Assembly (NCBI GenBank): GCA_002731665.1
Contig: PCCJ01000012.1
Span: 1-23,496 of the forward strand
Source: Actinomycetota bacterium
Lineage (GTDB): Bacteria; Actinomycetota; Acidimicrobiia; Acidimicrobiales; Poriferisodaliceae
Reading direction: 5' to 3'
Length of the DNA stretch: 23,496 bases
Part shown: piece by piece, positions 1 to 6,792 of the stretch
Numbering within the stretch: position 1 is the first letter of the stretch
How the letters are laid out: each line of letters opens with the position of its first letter
Program-made: the position numbers and the translations under genes
The notes under the pieces: generated by a model
Seen by the model: the letters and a program-made list of their open reading frames with translations, nothing else
Database searches by the model: none
Told to the model about the DNA's origin: nothing

Positions 1-2
1 AT

Positions 3-83
3 GATCATGACGATCACGATGATCATGACGATCACGATGATCATGACGATCACGATGATCATGACGATCATGATGATCATGAC
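3..83 (+). repeat. 18-bp tandem repeat encoding a His/Asp loop
   Basis: The unit GATCATGACGATCACGAT occurs three times exactly (3-20, 21-38, 39-56), a fourth time with one change (57-74, CAC to CAT), then as a half unit (75-83). The array probably continues left of the window. It encodes Asp-His-Asp-Asp-His-Asp in the metal-binding protein. A degenerate continuation with the same composition runs to about 110. Confidence 0.95.
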
Positions 84-677
84 AAAGATGATGCCGATCA
101 TGACGATCACGCTGGACACAACCACACCGGATCGGATCCACATTTTTTCACCGACCCATTACAAATGATTGAAGTTGTTGAGGGCCTCGTTGGATTTCTC
201 ACTGCAAACGTCGATGGTTTAGATTCAGACTTACTCAAGAGTAATGCTGACGGCTATGTCGCCCAGCTTCAGAAGCTTCACGCTGAGGTTGATGACCTCC
301 TCGGAGAAATCCCGAGCGATAAAAGAGTTTTGGTAACTAATCACGAAGTGTTCAGTTATTTTGCTAAGCGATACGACTTCAAAGTAGTCGCAACAGTGAT
401 TCCAAGCTCAAGCACCTTGGACAGTGCTAGCGCCAAAGGGTTGGCTGAACTTATCGAAGTAATTGAAAGCTATGACGTTCCTGCCATTTTCGCTGATGTA
501 GCATCTTCTGATGTGCTTGCTTCAACCCTCGCCGATGAGATAGGCGACATCAAAGTCATAGACCTTTACTCTGAGTCACTCGGATTAGAGGGATCTGGAG
601 CTGCGACCTACTTGGACATGATCCGAACTAATAGCAGACTTATCTCAGAAGCCTTGACTGACCATAATGATCAATGA
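3..677 (+). CDS. Metal (zinc-type) ABC transporter substrate-binding protein, C-terminal part, 5' end outside the window
   Basis: This is the extracytoplasmic metal-binding protein of a zinc/manganese-type ABC importer (ZnuA/AztC-like, cluster A-I). The frame is open from the left edge, so the start lies upstream; an internal ATG at 165 is not the real start. Positions 3-110 encode a loop of repeated Asp-His-Asp units, followed by Gly-His-Asn-His and then SDPHFFTDP, which matches the family's conserved 'DPHFWxDP' segment after the His-rich loop. Further on are an NHEVFSYF segment (compare NHxAFxYFA in ZnuA), a VIPSSSTLDSASAKGLAEL segment and a late metal-ligand region (ASSDVLASTLADEIG...DLYSESLG). 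In known relatives the His-rich loop collects Zn2+ for transfer to the buried site. The permease gene follows after 12 nt, so the two are almost certainly co-transcribed. Metal specificity (Zn over Mn) is inferred from the His-rich loop. Confidence 0.9.
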   Translation, partial: DHDDHDDHDDHDDHDDHDDHDDHDDHDKDDADHDDHAGHNHTGSDPHFFTDPLQMIEVVEGLVGFLTANVDGLDSDLLKSNADGYVAQLQKLHAEVDDLLGEIPSDKRVLVTNHEVFSYFAKRYDFKVVATVIPSSSTLDSASAKGLAELIEVIESYDVPAIFADVASSDVLASTLADEIGDIKVIDLYSESLGLEGSGAATYLDMIRTNSRLISEALTDHNDQ

Positions 678-689
678 TGTTGTGAAGTA

Positions 690-1535
690 ATGGACTTTGT
701 GACTGAGGCCTTCACACCTGCGTTCATGCAACGAGCGCTAGTTGGAAGCCTCCTCGCTGTTGTGGCAACCTCACTAGTAGGAACCTGGGTCGTTTTGCGT
801 GGCCTAGCATTCCTCGGTGACGCGCTGGCGCACGGGGTTATTCCCGGAGTTGCGTTGGCAATCTTGTGGGGGTTCGATCCCTTAATTGGAGCATTTGTAG
901 CTGCGCTCGTTATGAGTGGGCTTGTTACCTTTGTTTCGAATCGAACGGCTATGCGAGATGACACGGCGATTGGGTTACTATTCGTTGGAATGCTTTCGCT
1001 GGGCGTCGTGATTGTCTCACAGGCACAGTCATTTGCTACCGACGTCACAGCGATACTCTTTGGTGATTCATTAGGAGTTTCGCGCTCTGATATCAGGACT
1101 CAGCTGATCGCAGTCAGTTTCGTGGTTATTTGTATGGTGTTGCTGCATCGACCGTTTATTGCTTTGGCCTTCAACGAAGTTAAAGCTACAACTCTTGGGA
1201 TGCGACCCAAGTTAGCTCAAGCTGCGTTGCTGGCACTATTGGCTCTCAGTATTGTGACAAGCTTCCAAACAATAGGTACTCTCCTAGTGTTTGGACTCAT
1301 CGTCGCTCCTCCTGCTACCGCCACTCTATTAGTCAGTCGTGTTCCGGTTATCATGCTGGTGTCCATGTTGTTGGGGGCCCTGGCGGTGTTCGTAGGCCTA
1401 CTCTTAAGCTTTCATTACGGAACAGCTGGCGGGGCAACCGTCGCCGGTTTGTGCGTCTTAGAGTTTTTCTTGGTGTTGGCTTGGCGTTCTATAAAGGATA
1501 TGGCACGAGGGTTCGGTGAACGGGCTGCTAAGTAG
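690..1535 (+). CDS. Metal ABC transporter permease (ZnuB/AztB/MntB family)
   Basis: This is the integral membrane subunit of the metal importer whose binding protein ends 12 nt upstream. At 281 residues it has the usual family length. Hydrophobic segments span nearly the whole chain. Family signatures are visible: an early 'VVLRGLAFLGDALAHGVIPGVALA' stretch (compare 'R.LSFLGDALSHAVLPGVALA' in relatives), a DDTAIGLLFVGMLSLGVVI stretch and a late 'SFQTIGTLLVFGLIVAPPATA' stretch (compare 'G.LLV.ALLI.PAATA'). ATG at 690 is the first in-frame start after the previous stop and gives a complete N-terminus; the ribosome site before it is weak, consistent with translational coupling. No ATPase gene follows, so it must lie upstream of the binding protein or elsewhere. 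Confidence 0.93.
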   Translation: MDFVTEAFTPAFMQRALVGSLLAVVATSLVGTWVVLRGLAFLGDALAHGVIPGVALAILWGFDPLIGAFVAALVMSGLVTFVSNRTAMRDDTAIGLLFVGMLSLGVVIVSQAQSFATDVTAILFGDSLGVSRSDIRTQLIAVSFVVICMVLLHRPFIALAFNEVKATTLGMRPKLAQAALLALLALSIVTSFQTIGTLLVFGLIVAPPATATLLVSRVPVIMLVSMLLGALAVFVGLLLSFHYGTAGGATVAGLCVLEFFLVLAWRSIKDMARGFGERAAK

Positions 1536-1683
1536 CTGTACTTGATGGCACGCTTAGTTAGTAAGTGGGCAGAATCGTTCCTCTTTTGCTCGTTACCGAA
1601 GAAGGGCTTTCTTATTTGTAATGGCGCTTGCGTCCTGCAGGGCTCCACTATCAACGAGTAACGATCAAACTGCCTGATCTGCA

Positions 1684-1711
1684 TTGAGTGTTGCGAAATG
1701 TGGGGTAGAAT
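1684..1711 (+). promoter_or_regulatory. Candidate promoter for the ABM-like gene, probably leaderless
   Basis: TTGAGT (1684-1689), a 16-nt spacer and TAGAAT (1706-1711) form a good sigma-70/SigA-like promoter. Only 8 nt separate the -10 box from the ATG at 1720, so the transcript would start at or within a few bases of the start codon. There is no Shine-Dalgarno sequence. Confidence 0.6.
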
Positions 1712-1719
1712 AGTGAGCC

Positions 1720-2088
1720 ATGTGGGAGCAGATCCAAGTCACTTATGAACTGAATATTATTCCCGGCAAAGCACATGATCTGCGAGAAATTGCGAAGGCG
1801 ATGGTTGCCCTCAACGACGCTGAGGAACCAGGCACCGTCAGGTATAACGCGTACATGAATAAAGAAGAGACCGTTTTTACCTTCTTAGAGGCATTCAGTA
1901 ATTCAGAACACTTCCAATATCACGGGGAAAGATTCGCTCAAGGTAGTTTTGTTCACCAGATTGTTGAGCGAACAGATGGCGGCCGGCTTTGTGTTTTGGG
2001 GCCGGTTTCAGAGAGTTTTAAAGACTGGGCTGCTAGAGCTGGCTTTGAGATTGAGTATTTTGATTTAATTAGTGGGTTCAACCGTTAG
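1720..2088 (+). CDS. ABM-like dimeric alpha/beta-barrel protein (putative quinol monooxygenase type)
   Basis: The product is a 122-residue soluble protein. The pattern is that of the antibiotic biosynthesis monooxygenase (ABM) fold: a beta strand (IQVTYELNIIPGKA), a helix (DLREIAKAMVALNDAEEPGTV), 'YNAYMNKEETVFTFLEAFSNSEHF' (compare 'Y...D..NP..F...E.F.S.EAF' in YgiN-like proteins), then 'HGERFAQGSFVHQIVE'. It is slightly longer than the usual 95-110 residues because of a C-terminal extension (DWAARAGFEIEYFDL). Members include cofactor-free quinol or polyketide oxygenases, but many have no known reaction, so the substrate cannot be named. It appears to have its own leaderless promoter and faces the PPOX gene convergently. 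Confidence 0.75.
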   Translation: MWEQIQVTYELNIIPGKAHDLREIAKAMVALNDAEEPGTVRYNAYMNKEETVFTFLEAFSNSEHFQYHGERFAQGSFVHQIVERTDGGRLCVLGPVSESFKDWAARAGFEIEYFDLISGFNR

Positions 2089-2216
2089 AGAGCCTTCTGA
2101 TTTCAGGTCCTACTCCAATTGGCCTCTAGGTGATGACTGCACGCGCTTGGCTGTGAGGGGCGGCGACGTAGTTACGAGTGCGGCTTGGAGGGCGTCGTCG
2201 AAGATACATTGCCCGT

Positions 2217-2846
2217 CTAGTAGAGTTCGTTCCCGTCTCGCCATGATGCGAACCTGGCTTCCATCTGAGTCACTGTCTCATCGGACGTGGTTTGGTCGCC
2301 TAAGCATTCAGCGTAACTTGCCAGACCCTGGATATCAGGCCATTCGCTAGGAGACCACAGTTTCGATCGGATTACTGATTTCCCGCAATGGAACATGATC
2401 TCGTCGATAGTCACGACTAGGGCTAATCTTGGGGGTCGTTCCACCACTGCCATTGTGGATAGTAGGTCAGGATCAGTAACGATCTGGCCTGTGCCGCTGA
2501 CCCTAAGGACCTCGCCCCTTCCTGGGACGATGAACATAAGACCGACTTGAGGCTGCTGCAAGAGGTTGTTCAGCGTGTCAAGTCTGCGATTGCCGGGACG
2601 GTCAGGAATGGCCAACGTTGTGTTGTCGAGAATTTTAACAAAACCCGGAGGATCACCCTTGGGGGACAAGTCCATATTCCCGGCCAAGTCAAAGCTAGAG
2701 ATCACAACGAAAGGGCTTCTCTGGATCCATCGACGGCAGTGTGTATCAAGTGCTGATAACACCTTAGTTTCCTGAGCCGGGCGGGGCGCCGGCACGAGGC
2801 GACGAAGATTCTCGGCGGTTGTTATTACATGTTGTGGATCAAACAT
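2217..2846 (-). CDS. PPOX-class FMN-dependent protein (pyridoxamine 5'-phosphate oxidase-like, MSMEG_1061/DR_2398 type)
   Basis: The product is a 209-residue split-barrel flavoprotein. The N-terminal helix (HVITTAENLRRLVPAP...KVLSALDTHCRRWIQRSPFVVISS) leads into strands with 'GNMDLSPKGDPPGFVKILD', 'LAIPDRPGNRRLDTLNNLLQQPQVGLMFIVPG' and 'LRVSGTGQIVTDPDLL'. This arrangement and length are typical of the DR_2398/MSMEG_1061 group of PPOX proteins. The C-terminal half has 'EIMFHCGKSVIRSKLWSPSEWPD', also typical, where the His/Cys and Arg-Ser-Lys-Leu-Trp segment sits near the flavin in relatives. Known relatives bind FMN or F420, but the physiological substrate of this subgroup is unclear. It lies convergent to the ABM-like gene; a TTGACA hexamer (complement of 2877-2882) lies 30 nt upstream of its ATG, without a clear matching -10 box. 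Confidence 0.85.
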   Translation of the reverse strand: MFDPQHVITTAENLRRLVPAPRPAQETKVLSALDTHCRRWIQRSPFVVISSFDLAGNMDLSPKGDPPGFVKILDNTTLAIPDRPGNRRLDTLNNLLQQPQVGLMFIVPGRGEVLRVSGTGQIVTDPDLLSTMAVVERPPRLALVVTIDEIMFHCGKSVIRSKLWSPSEWPDIQGLASYAECLGDQTTSDETVTQMEARFASWRDGNELY

Positions 2847-2997
2847 GCTTCCATTGTTGCACCTAGTGTGATTATGTCAACGTCTACTCCATGGCTGTCA
2901 TTGGGAGAATATTGCCAATGCTTCGGCCGGTTCAAGTAAGTAAATGTGCGCGACATAGTTTTGGGTAATTCTATAATCAGTCTTCTCTTTGAGGATG

Positions 2998-3016
2998 CGC
3001 TGGACACTGTCCAGCG
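2998..3016. repeat. Inverted repeat, possible operator or small hairpin
   Basis: CGCTGGAC, ACT, GTCCAGCG: perfect 8-bp arms around 3 nt. There is no T tract on either side, so it looks more like a protein-binding palindrome than a terminator. It lies about 200 nt upstream of the YibE/F gene. Confidence 0.55.
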
Positions 3017-3040
3017 ACTATTTTGTGAGAGGACCTTAAG

Positions 3041-3059
3041 GTGACAGCGAACATGTCAC
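3041..3059. repeat. 19-bp interrupted palindrome, possible operator
   Basis: GTGACA (3041-3046), 7 nt, TGTCAC (3054-3059). The size and symmetry suit a dimeric repressor site upstream of the YibE/F gene. It does not resemble the Zur consensus known to me. Confidence 0.4.
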
Positions 3060-3215
3060 AGCAACCATATGCTTAAGCAGTCCCAGGCATGAAGTCTAAG
3101 TAATGAGGTTTTGCCTCCATATCTGTGGTGTATCGGACTTTACCTAATCGTCTTTTGGGTAAAACCACGAAGTTTTTTTGTGCAAACACCGAATAAGGTG
3201 AGAAGAAATATGTAG

Positions 3216-4496
3216 GTGGGTCTGGTTTATCGAATGGGACGTAAAGACAAAAGTTTAAACAAACACATTCACAGCCACAACCATGCCTCAGCTCGATCTT
3301 CGATGGATTTTGATGGCCGGCGGCTAACTATTTTTCGGTGGTTGTTTGTGCTAACAGCGTTAGCTGGGTTTGCCACGATCGTAGGACTTGTTGCATTGTG
3401 GCCTGATGGCAGAGGGCAAGAAGACATTAAAGAAAATGCTCTAAAAATCGGATTGGTCTCAGAGCTGCTTAACGCCACGGTAGAGGAGGTTGAAGATAGC
3501 GTCTGCTCTTATTCAATTAGCGGTGAAATTGAATTTTGTCGAAACGTTTTGATCACGGTTCATGAAGGATCTGAAGCAGGTTCGCTCGTTGCTTTGCCTG
3601 AAGTGAATACTTCATTTGACCGCACCTTCCCCAAGCTTTCGGTAGGCGAAGACATAATCGTTGGTTATCACCAAGATATTAATTCTTACTACTACGAAGA
3701 TCGTGACCGCCGAACATCACTATGGTGGCTAGCTTTACTATTCGCCGTTTTTGTTGTCTGCCTAGCCAGAACGCGTGGCTTGCTAGCCCTAGTTGCAATG
3801 GCTGGGACAGTATTGGTTCTTGTGAAATTTGTTGCTCCGTCGGTTCTTGACGGTAACGACCCCGTGCTGGTGTGTGTGGTCGCAGCAGCGTTAATCGCAT
3901 TTTTCAGTCTCTATCTCACACATGGTTTCACGGTCATGACAACAGTGGCGCTTGCAGGAACTCTTATTGCTTTAGGTTTTACCTTAGGGATCTCTTGGAT
4001 ATTTTTTGAACTTGCGTCTTTCAGTGGTTTTTCTAGCGAGGAGTCACTTGTTTTGCCATTGCTATCGGAAAGCCTTGACTTGCGGGGCCTTCTTCTAGGG
4101 GGAACGATCATTGCGGCGCTGGGAGCCCTCGATGATGTGACCGTTACTCAGGCTGCGACGGTTCTCGAGCTGAGTGCACAAAATAGTCAGATGTCAGCAC
4201 CACAGTTAGTTAGGTCAGGGCTAAAAATTGGTAGAGAACATATAGCCTCGACAGTGAACACTCTCCTGCTTGCATATGTAGGTTCCAGTATTCCTCTTCT
4301 GCTGCTGTTCGCCGTTTCAGATCAGCCACTTGGGCTAGTTGCGAATTCTGAATTAATCTCGATCGAAATAGTCCGTACCTTGTGCGGTTCGATTGGTCTT
4401 GTGGCCGCTCTTCCTCTGACAACTTTTCTTGCTGCTTTTCTAGTGCGCAGCGCTGCAAGGACAACCCTCAATGATCGAGATAATAGAACTGAGTAA
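3216..4496 (+). CDS. YibE/F family membrane protein with His-rich N-terminus
   Basis: The product is a multi-pass membrane protein of the YibE/F-like family, whose molecular function is not established. From the GTG at 3216 it is 426 residues; an ATG at 3234 would remove six residues and is equally possible. Residues 17-23 are His-rich (HIHSHNH), before the first membrane segment (about 40-62). An extracytoplasmic region follows (about 63-167, with two Cys and a beta-rich 'VGEDIIVGYHQD' part), then a cluster of membrane segments from 168 to about 410. The family hallmark 'GALDDVTVTQA' is at 303-313 and 'GREHIASTVNTLLLAYVG' at 339-356. Nearby metal-transport genes and the His-rich tail suggest a link to metal homeostasis, which is inference. 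The lipoprotein gene follows after about 160 nt on the same strand. Confidence 0.87.
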   Translation: MGLVYRMGRKDKSLNKHIHSHNHASARSSMDFDGRRLTIFRWLFVLTALAGFATIVGLVALWPDGRGQEDIKENALKIGLVSELLNATVEEVEDSVCSYSISGEIEFCRNVLITVHEGSEAGSLVALPEVNTSFDRTFPKLSVGEDIIVGYHQDINSYYYEDRDRRTSLWWLALLFAVFVVCLARTRGLLALVAMAGTVLVLVKFVAPSVLDGNDPVLVCVVAAALIAFFSLYLTHGFTVMTTVALAGTLIALGFTLGISWIFFELASFSGFSSEESLVLPLLSESLDLRGLLLGGTIIAALGALDDVTVTQAATVLELSAQNSQMSAPQLVRSGLKIGREHIASTVNTLLLAYVGSSIPLLLLFAVSDQPLGLVANSELISIEIVRTLCGSIGLVAALPLTTFLAAFLVRSAARTTLNDRDNRTE

Positions 4497-4655
4497 TGAG
4501 CCAGTTAATTTTGGTGAGAAATTCTAATGAGTGATTTTGTAGCTCCTTTTGAACAGAAAGTCCTGCTTCTACAGCAAGCTAAATGAGCGTTTAAACTTTC
4601 GGTGAAGCGAGTGTCATGCGATTAGATTTGATAATTTTGCGGAGTGATAAATTTC

Positions 4656-5498
4656 ATGAAGCGTTGTGGCTTGTGTTTGGTGGCTGCTTGTTTGGTGGCT
4701 GCTTGTAGCTCTACCTCTAATGATTTCGCCGGTGACCCGCAATCAGAGGAATTAATCCAAAAGGTGGATCATGAAGACGAAATGGACCATGAAGGACACG
4801 CACATGGTCACTCAACACTCAGAGAATTCGTAGGAGCTAGTAGACCTAAATTGAATGTAGAGGTGACAGCAGATCCCGTTAGTGGAGTGAATGTACATGT
4901 AACTTCTGATCTCCAGGTAGAACCATCTGCTGCTTCAAGTGAACATGTAGATGGGCAAGGGCACTATCACCTGTTAGTGAATGGAGTAAAAGTTCTACGC
5001 TTCTACAACGAATGGATTCACTACTCTGAGTTAGCGCCCGGTGATCACACTGTGGGAGTTGAACTTGCTTCTAATGACCATTCTATCTATATCTGGGATG
5101 GTAAGAAGGTTTCGGTCGAGACGTTCATCAGCCTTAAAGAGCCCAAAGAACATCATCACCATTCAGATGATTTCGTAGAATTTGTGGGAGCTTCGCCAAC
5201 ATTAGATATTGAAGTGATAGAGGATAAAAAGTCTGGCTGGAATGTTTATGTTGAGCTTGTCGGAATGCTGATTGACCCGGTTATGGGCGACGGCAATCAT
5301 GTTGATGGGGCGGGCCATTTGCATCTTTATTTGAACGGAGAAAAAACTGCTCGGCTATATGGGACAGCTACCCATATAGATAGCTTTCCAAATGGAAAAG
5401 TCGAGGTAATGGTGGCGCTCTACAATAATCTGCATAAACCTTATGCGGTTAATGGCGAGACCCTTTCTGCCACTGCTTTAGTCGTGAACACTGGGTAG
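4656..5498 (+). CDS. His-rich lipoprotein with two tandem copies of one domain
   Basis: I do not recognise a named family. From the ATG at 4656 (GGAG at 4641-4644 upstream) it is 280 residues; a GTG at 4644 would add four. The N-terminus is a lipoprotein signal with two candidate lipobox cysteines, C12 and C17 (LVAAC twice). A His/Asp/Glu-rich linker (39-52) precedes domain 1 (about 57-150), and a four-His segment (166-169) precedes domain 2 (about 174-270). Both domains begin with FVGAS and carry the same core: EHVDGQGHYHLLVNG (97-110) and NHVDGAGHLHLYLNG (214-228), followed by an Arg-Phe/Leu-Tyr and a second His. The repeated H-V-D-G-x-G-H-x-H pattern looks like a metal site. Being exported and membrane-anchored, next to a zinc-type importer and a YibE/F protein, it may be a metal-buffering or delivery protein; this role is inferred. 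Confidence 0.82.
   Translation: MKRCGLCLVAACLVAACSSTSNDFAGDPQSEELIQKVDHEDEMDHEGHAHGHSTLREFVGASRPKLNVEVTADPVSGVNVHVTSDLQVEPSAASSEHVDGQGHYHLLVNGVKVLRFYNEWIHYSELAPGDHTVGVELASNDHSIYIWDGKKVSVETFISLKEPKEHHHHSDDFVEFVGASPTLDIEVIEDKKSGWNVYVELVGMLIDPVMGDGNHVDGAGHLHLYLNGEKTARLYGTATHIDSFPNGKVEVMVALYNNLHKPYAVNGETLSATALVVNTG
4674..4706 (+). repeat. 15-bp tandem duplication in the lipoprotein signal
   Basis: TGTTTGGTGGCTGCT occurs at 4674-4688 and again at 4689-4703, followed by TGT. It encodes Cys-Leu-Val-Ala-Ala twice and so duplicates the lipobox. Confidence 0.95.
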
Positions 5499-5841
5499 TA
5501 GCTGAAGCTACTTTCGATTTATCTGTGTCGGAAGATGGCTGAAATAGCTATTTCCATATCATTGATATAGGTAAATTTTTGGAATTCTTTCCGGGTGTCG
5601 GAGAAGTTGTTATTCCATCGTTTACTCAAGTCCTATATGCCCTTAACTGTGACGTCGTGCTGTTGCCTTAAAACCAGTTTTACCGAGATGCAAGAGGGTG
5701 AGGTAGCTAGGTTGAGTTTTCGGCAGGTTCGTGAGTTAGATGTGAAGCAGTCACTATTGTTTCATTTCCTCGGCCACAAAATTATCCGGTTTTTGTAATG
5801 GTCTCGATTCATCACAAAGATGCAGCTAATGTGCGTGAGCG
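5499..5841. other. Intergenic region before the ABC exporter
   Basis: I see no convincing gene here. A 67-codon open frame (5595-5798) starts with GTG, lacks a ribosome site and resembles no protein. A weak promoter for the exporter is possible: TTGTTT (5757-5762), a 17-nt spacer, AATTAT (5780-5785), about 56 nt upstream of the ATPase start. Confidence 0.5.
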
Positions 5842-6792
5842 ATGACTGACTTAGCCATTGAAGCATGCGGTTTAATCCGCGATTTTGGGTTGAAGCGTGC
5901 AGTTGATGGAGTCGATCTAGCTGTCTCGCGAGGAGAGATTTACGGGTTCTTGGGTCCGAACGGTGCTGGAAAGTCAACGACAGTGCGCTTGTTGTGTACG
6001 TTGCTTACTCCAACTGGCGGTTCTGCGCGAGTGGCAGGGCATGACGTGGCTTCGCAGGCAAACGAGGTGCGCATTCGGATCGGTTTGGCGCTTCAGGAAG
6101 CAGCTTTAGACGAGAAGCAGAGTGGTCGTGAAATACTTGAGTTGCAAGCGCGTCTATATGGCCTTGAAGCATCCACCCGACATGAGCGTGTTGATCGCGC
6201 AATTGAATTGGCCGATATTGGAGATGCCATCGATGATTGGGTTCGAACTTATAGCGGCGGAATGAAAAGACGTTTAGACGTCGCAGCAAGTCTAATTCAC
6301 GATCCAGAGGTGCTGTTTCTTGATGAACCGACGACTGGCTTAGACCCAGTAAGTCGAGTCCGAGTTTGGGAGGAAGTGCGGCGGCTGAATGAGTTACATG
6401 GTGTGACGGTGTTCCTGACGACGCAATACTTGGAAGAGGCCGATGCGCTGGCGCATCGGGTTGGCATCATTGATCAGGGAAGAATTATTGAAGAAGGAAC
6501 TCCAGCTGATCTCAAACGAGCCATAGGCGCTGACGTGATTGTGGTGGAACTCGAAGACGAACTGGAACTTGCTGCCCACACAGTCAGAGCACTATCAAGA
6601 GTTGATGATGTAACGATTGGTAGCCGTGGGCTAACAATCTCTACTTCAAATGGGGCGGCTCTAGTGGCCGAGATAGCGATTGCCCTGAATGAAATCGGCG
6701 TACCTTCTGTATCTCTCACTGTGCGTACCCCGTCACTTGACGATGTGTTCCTTCGCGCTACGGGCCATAGACTATTGAATGCGAGTTCGTAA
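5842..6792 (+). CDS. ABC exporter ATP-binding protein, DrrA (daunorubicin resistance) type
   Basis: The product is a 316-residue cytoplasmic ATPase that would power export of a hydrophobic compound with the permease encoded next. Visible motifs are Walker A GPNGAGKST (38-46), Q-loop region 'LALQEAALDEKQSGREIL', signature YSGGMKRR (137-144), Walker B VLFLDEP (157-163) and D-loop GLDP. The H-loop reads TTQYLEEAD, with Gln in place of the usual His; as I recall this is common in DrrA-type proteins, so it is not evidence of inactivity. The C-terminal about 80 residues form the regulatory extension typical of the family, ending with 'TPSLDDVFLRATG'. The stop overlaps the permease start by one base (TAATG). 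The exported substrate is unknown. Confidence 0.93.
   Translation: MTDLAIEACGLIRDFGLKRAVDGVDLAVSRGEIYGFLGPNGAGKSTTVRLLCTLLTPTGGSARVAGHDVASQANEVRIRIGLALQEAALDEKQSGREILELQARLYGLEASTRHERVDRAIELADIGDAIDDWVRTYSGGMKRRLDVAASLIHDPEVLFLDEPTTGLDPVSRVRVWEEVRRLNELHGVTVFLTTQYLEEADALAHRVGIIDQGRIIEEGTPADLKRAIGADVIVVELEDELELAAHTVRALSRVDDVTIGSRGLTISTSNGAALVAEIAIALNEIGVPSVSLTVRTPSLDDVFLRATGHRLLNASS

Larger units (their letters stand above)
2847..3215. other. Intergenic region between divergent PPOX and YibE/F genes, with two inverted repeats
   Basis: This 369-nt gap lies between divergently transcribed genes. It holds a perfect TATAAT (2972-2977) without a good -35, an 8-bp inverted repeat with a 3-nt centre (2998-3016) and a 6-bp inverted repeat with a 7-nt centre (3041-3059). 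A short minus-strand open frame (2825-3007) overlaps the PPOX start and has no support as a gene. Confidence 0.6.

Noticed and set aside
1..110. A CRISPR array or intergenic satellite at the left edge
   Set aside because: The repeats are directly adjacent without spacers and are in frame with the metal-binding protein, so this is a coding repeat.
165..677. A separate 170-residue protein starting at the ATG at 165
   Set aside because: The same frame is open back to the left edge and encodes the His-rich loop plus the conserved SDPHFFTDP segment, so this is the C-terminal part of a longer binding protein.
2072..2350. A 92-codon plus-strand ORF across the ABM/PPOX junction
   Set aside because: It overlaps both genes, starts within the ABM stop region and shows no protein features of its own.
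4527..4586. A 19-codon ORF with GGTGAG 8 nt upstream, between the YibE/F and lipoprotein genes
   Set aside because: It is too short to judge without conservation. One Shine-Dalgarno-like match in a 150-nt gap is expected by chance.
5595..5798. A 67-codon plus-strand ORF before the DrrA-type gene
   Set aside because: GTG start with no ribosome site, no recognisable protein features, and a composition like the surrounding non-coding sequence.
6430..6460. Missing H-loop histidine (TTQYLEEAD) in the DrrA-type ATPase as a sign of an inactive protein
   Set aside because: Gln at this position is, as far as I recall, usual in DrrA-type drug-export ATPases, and all other motifs are intact.
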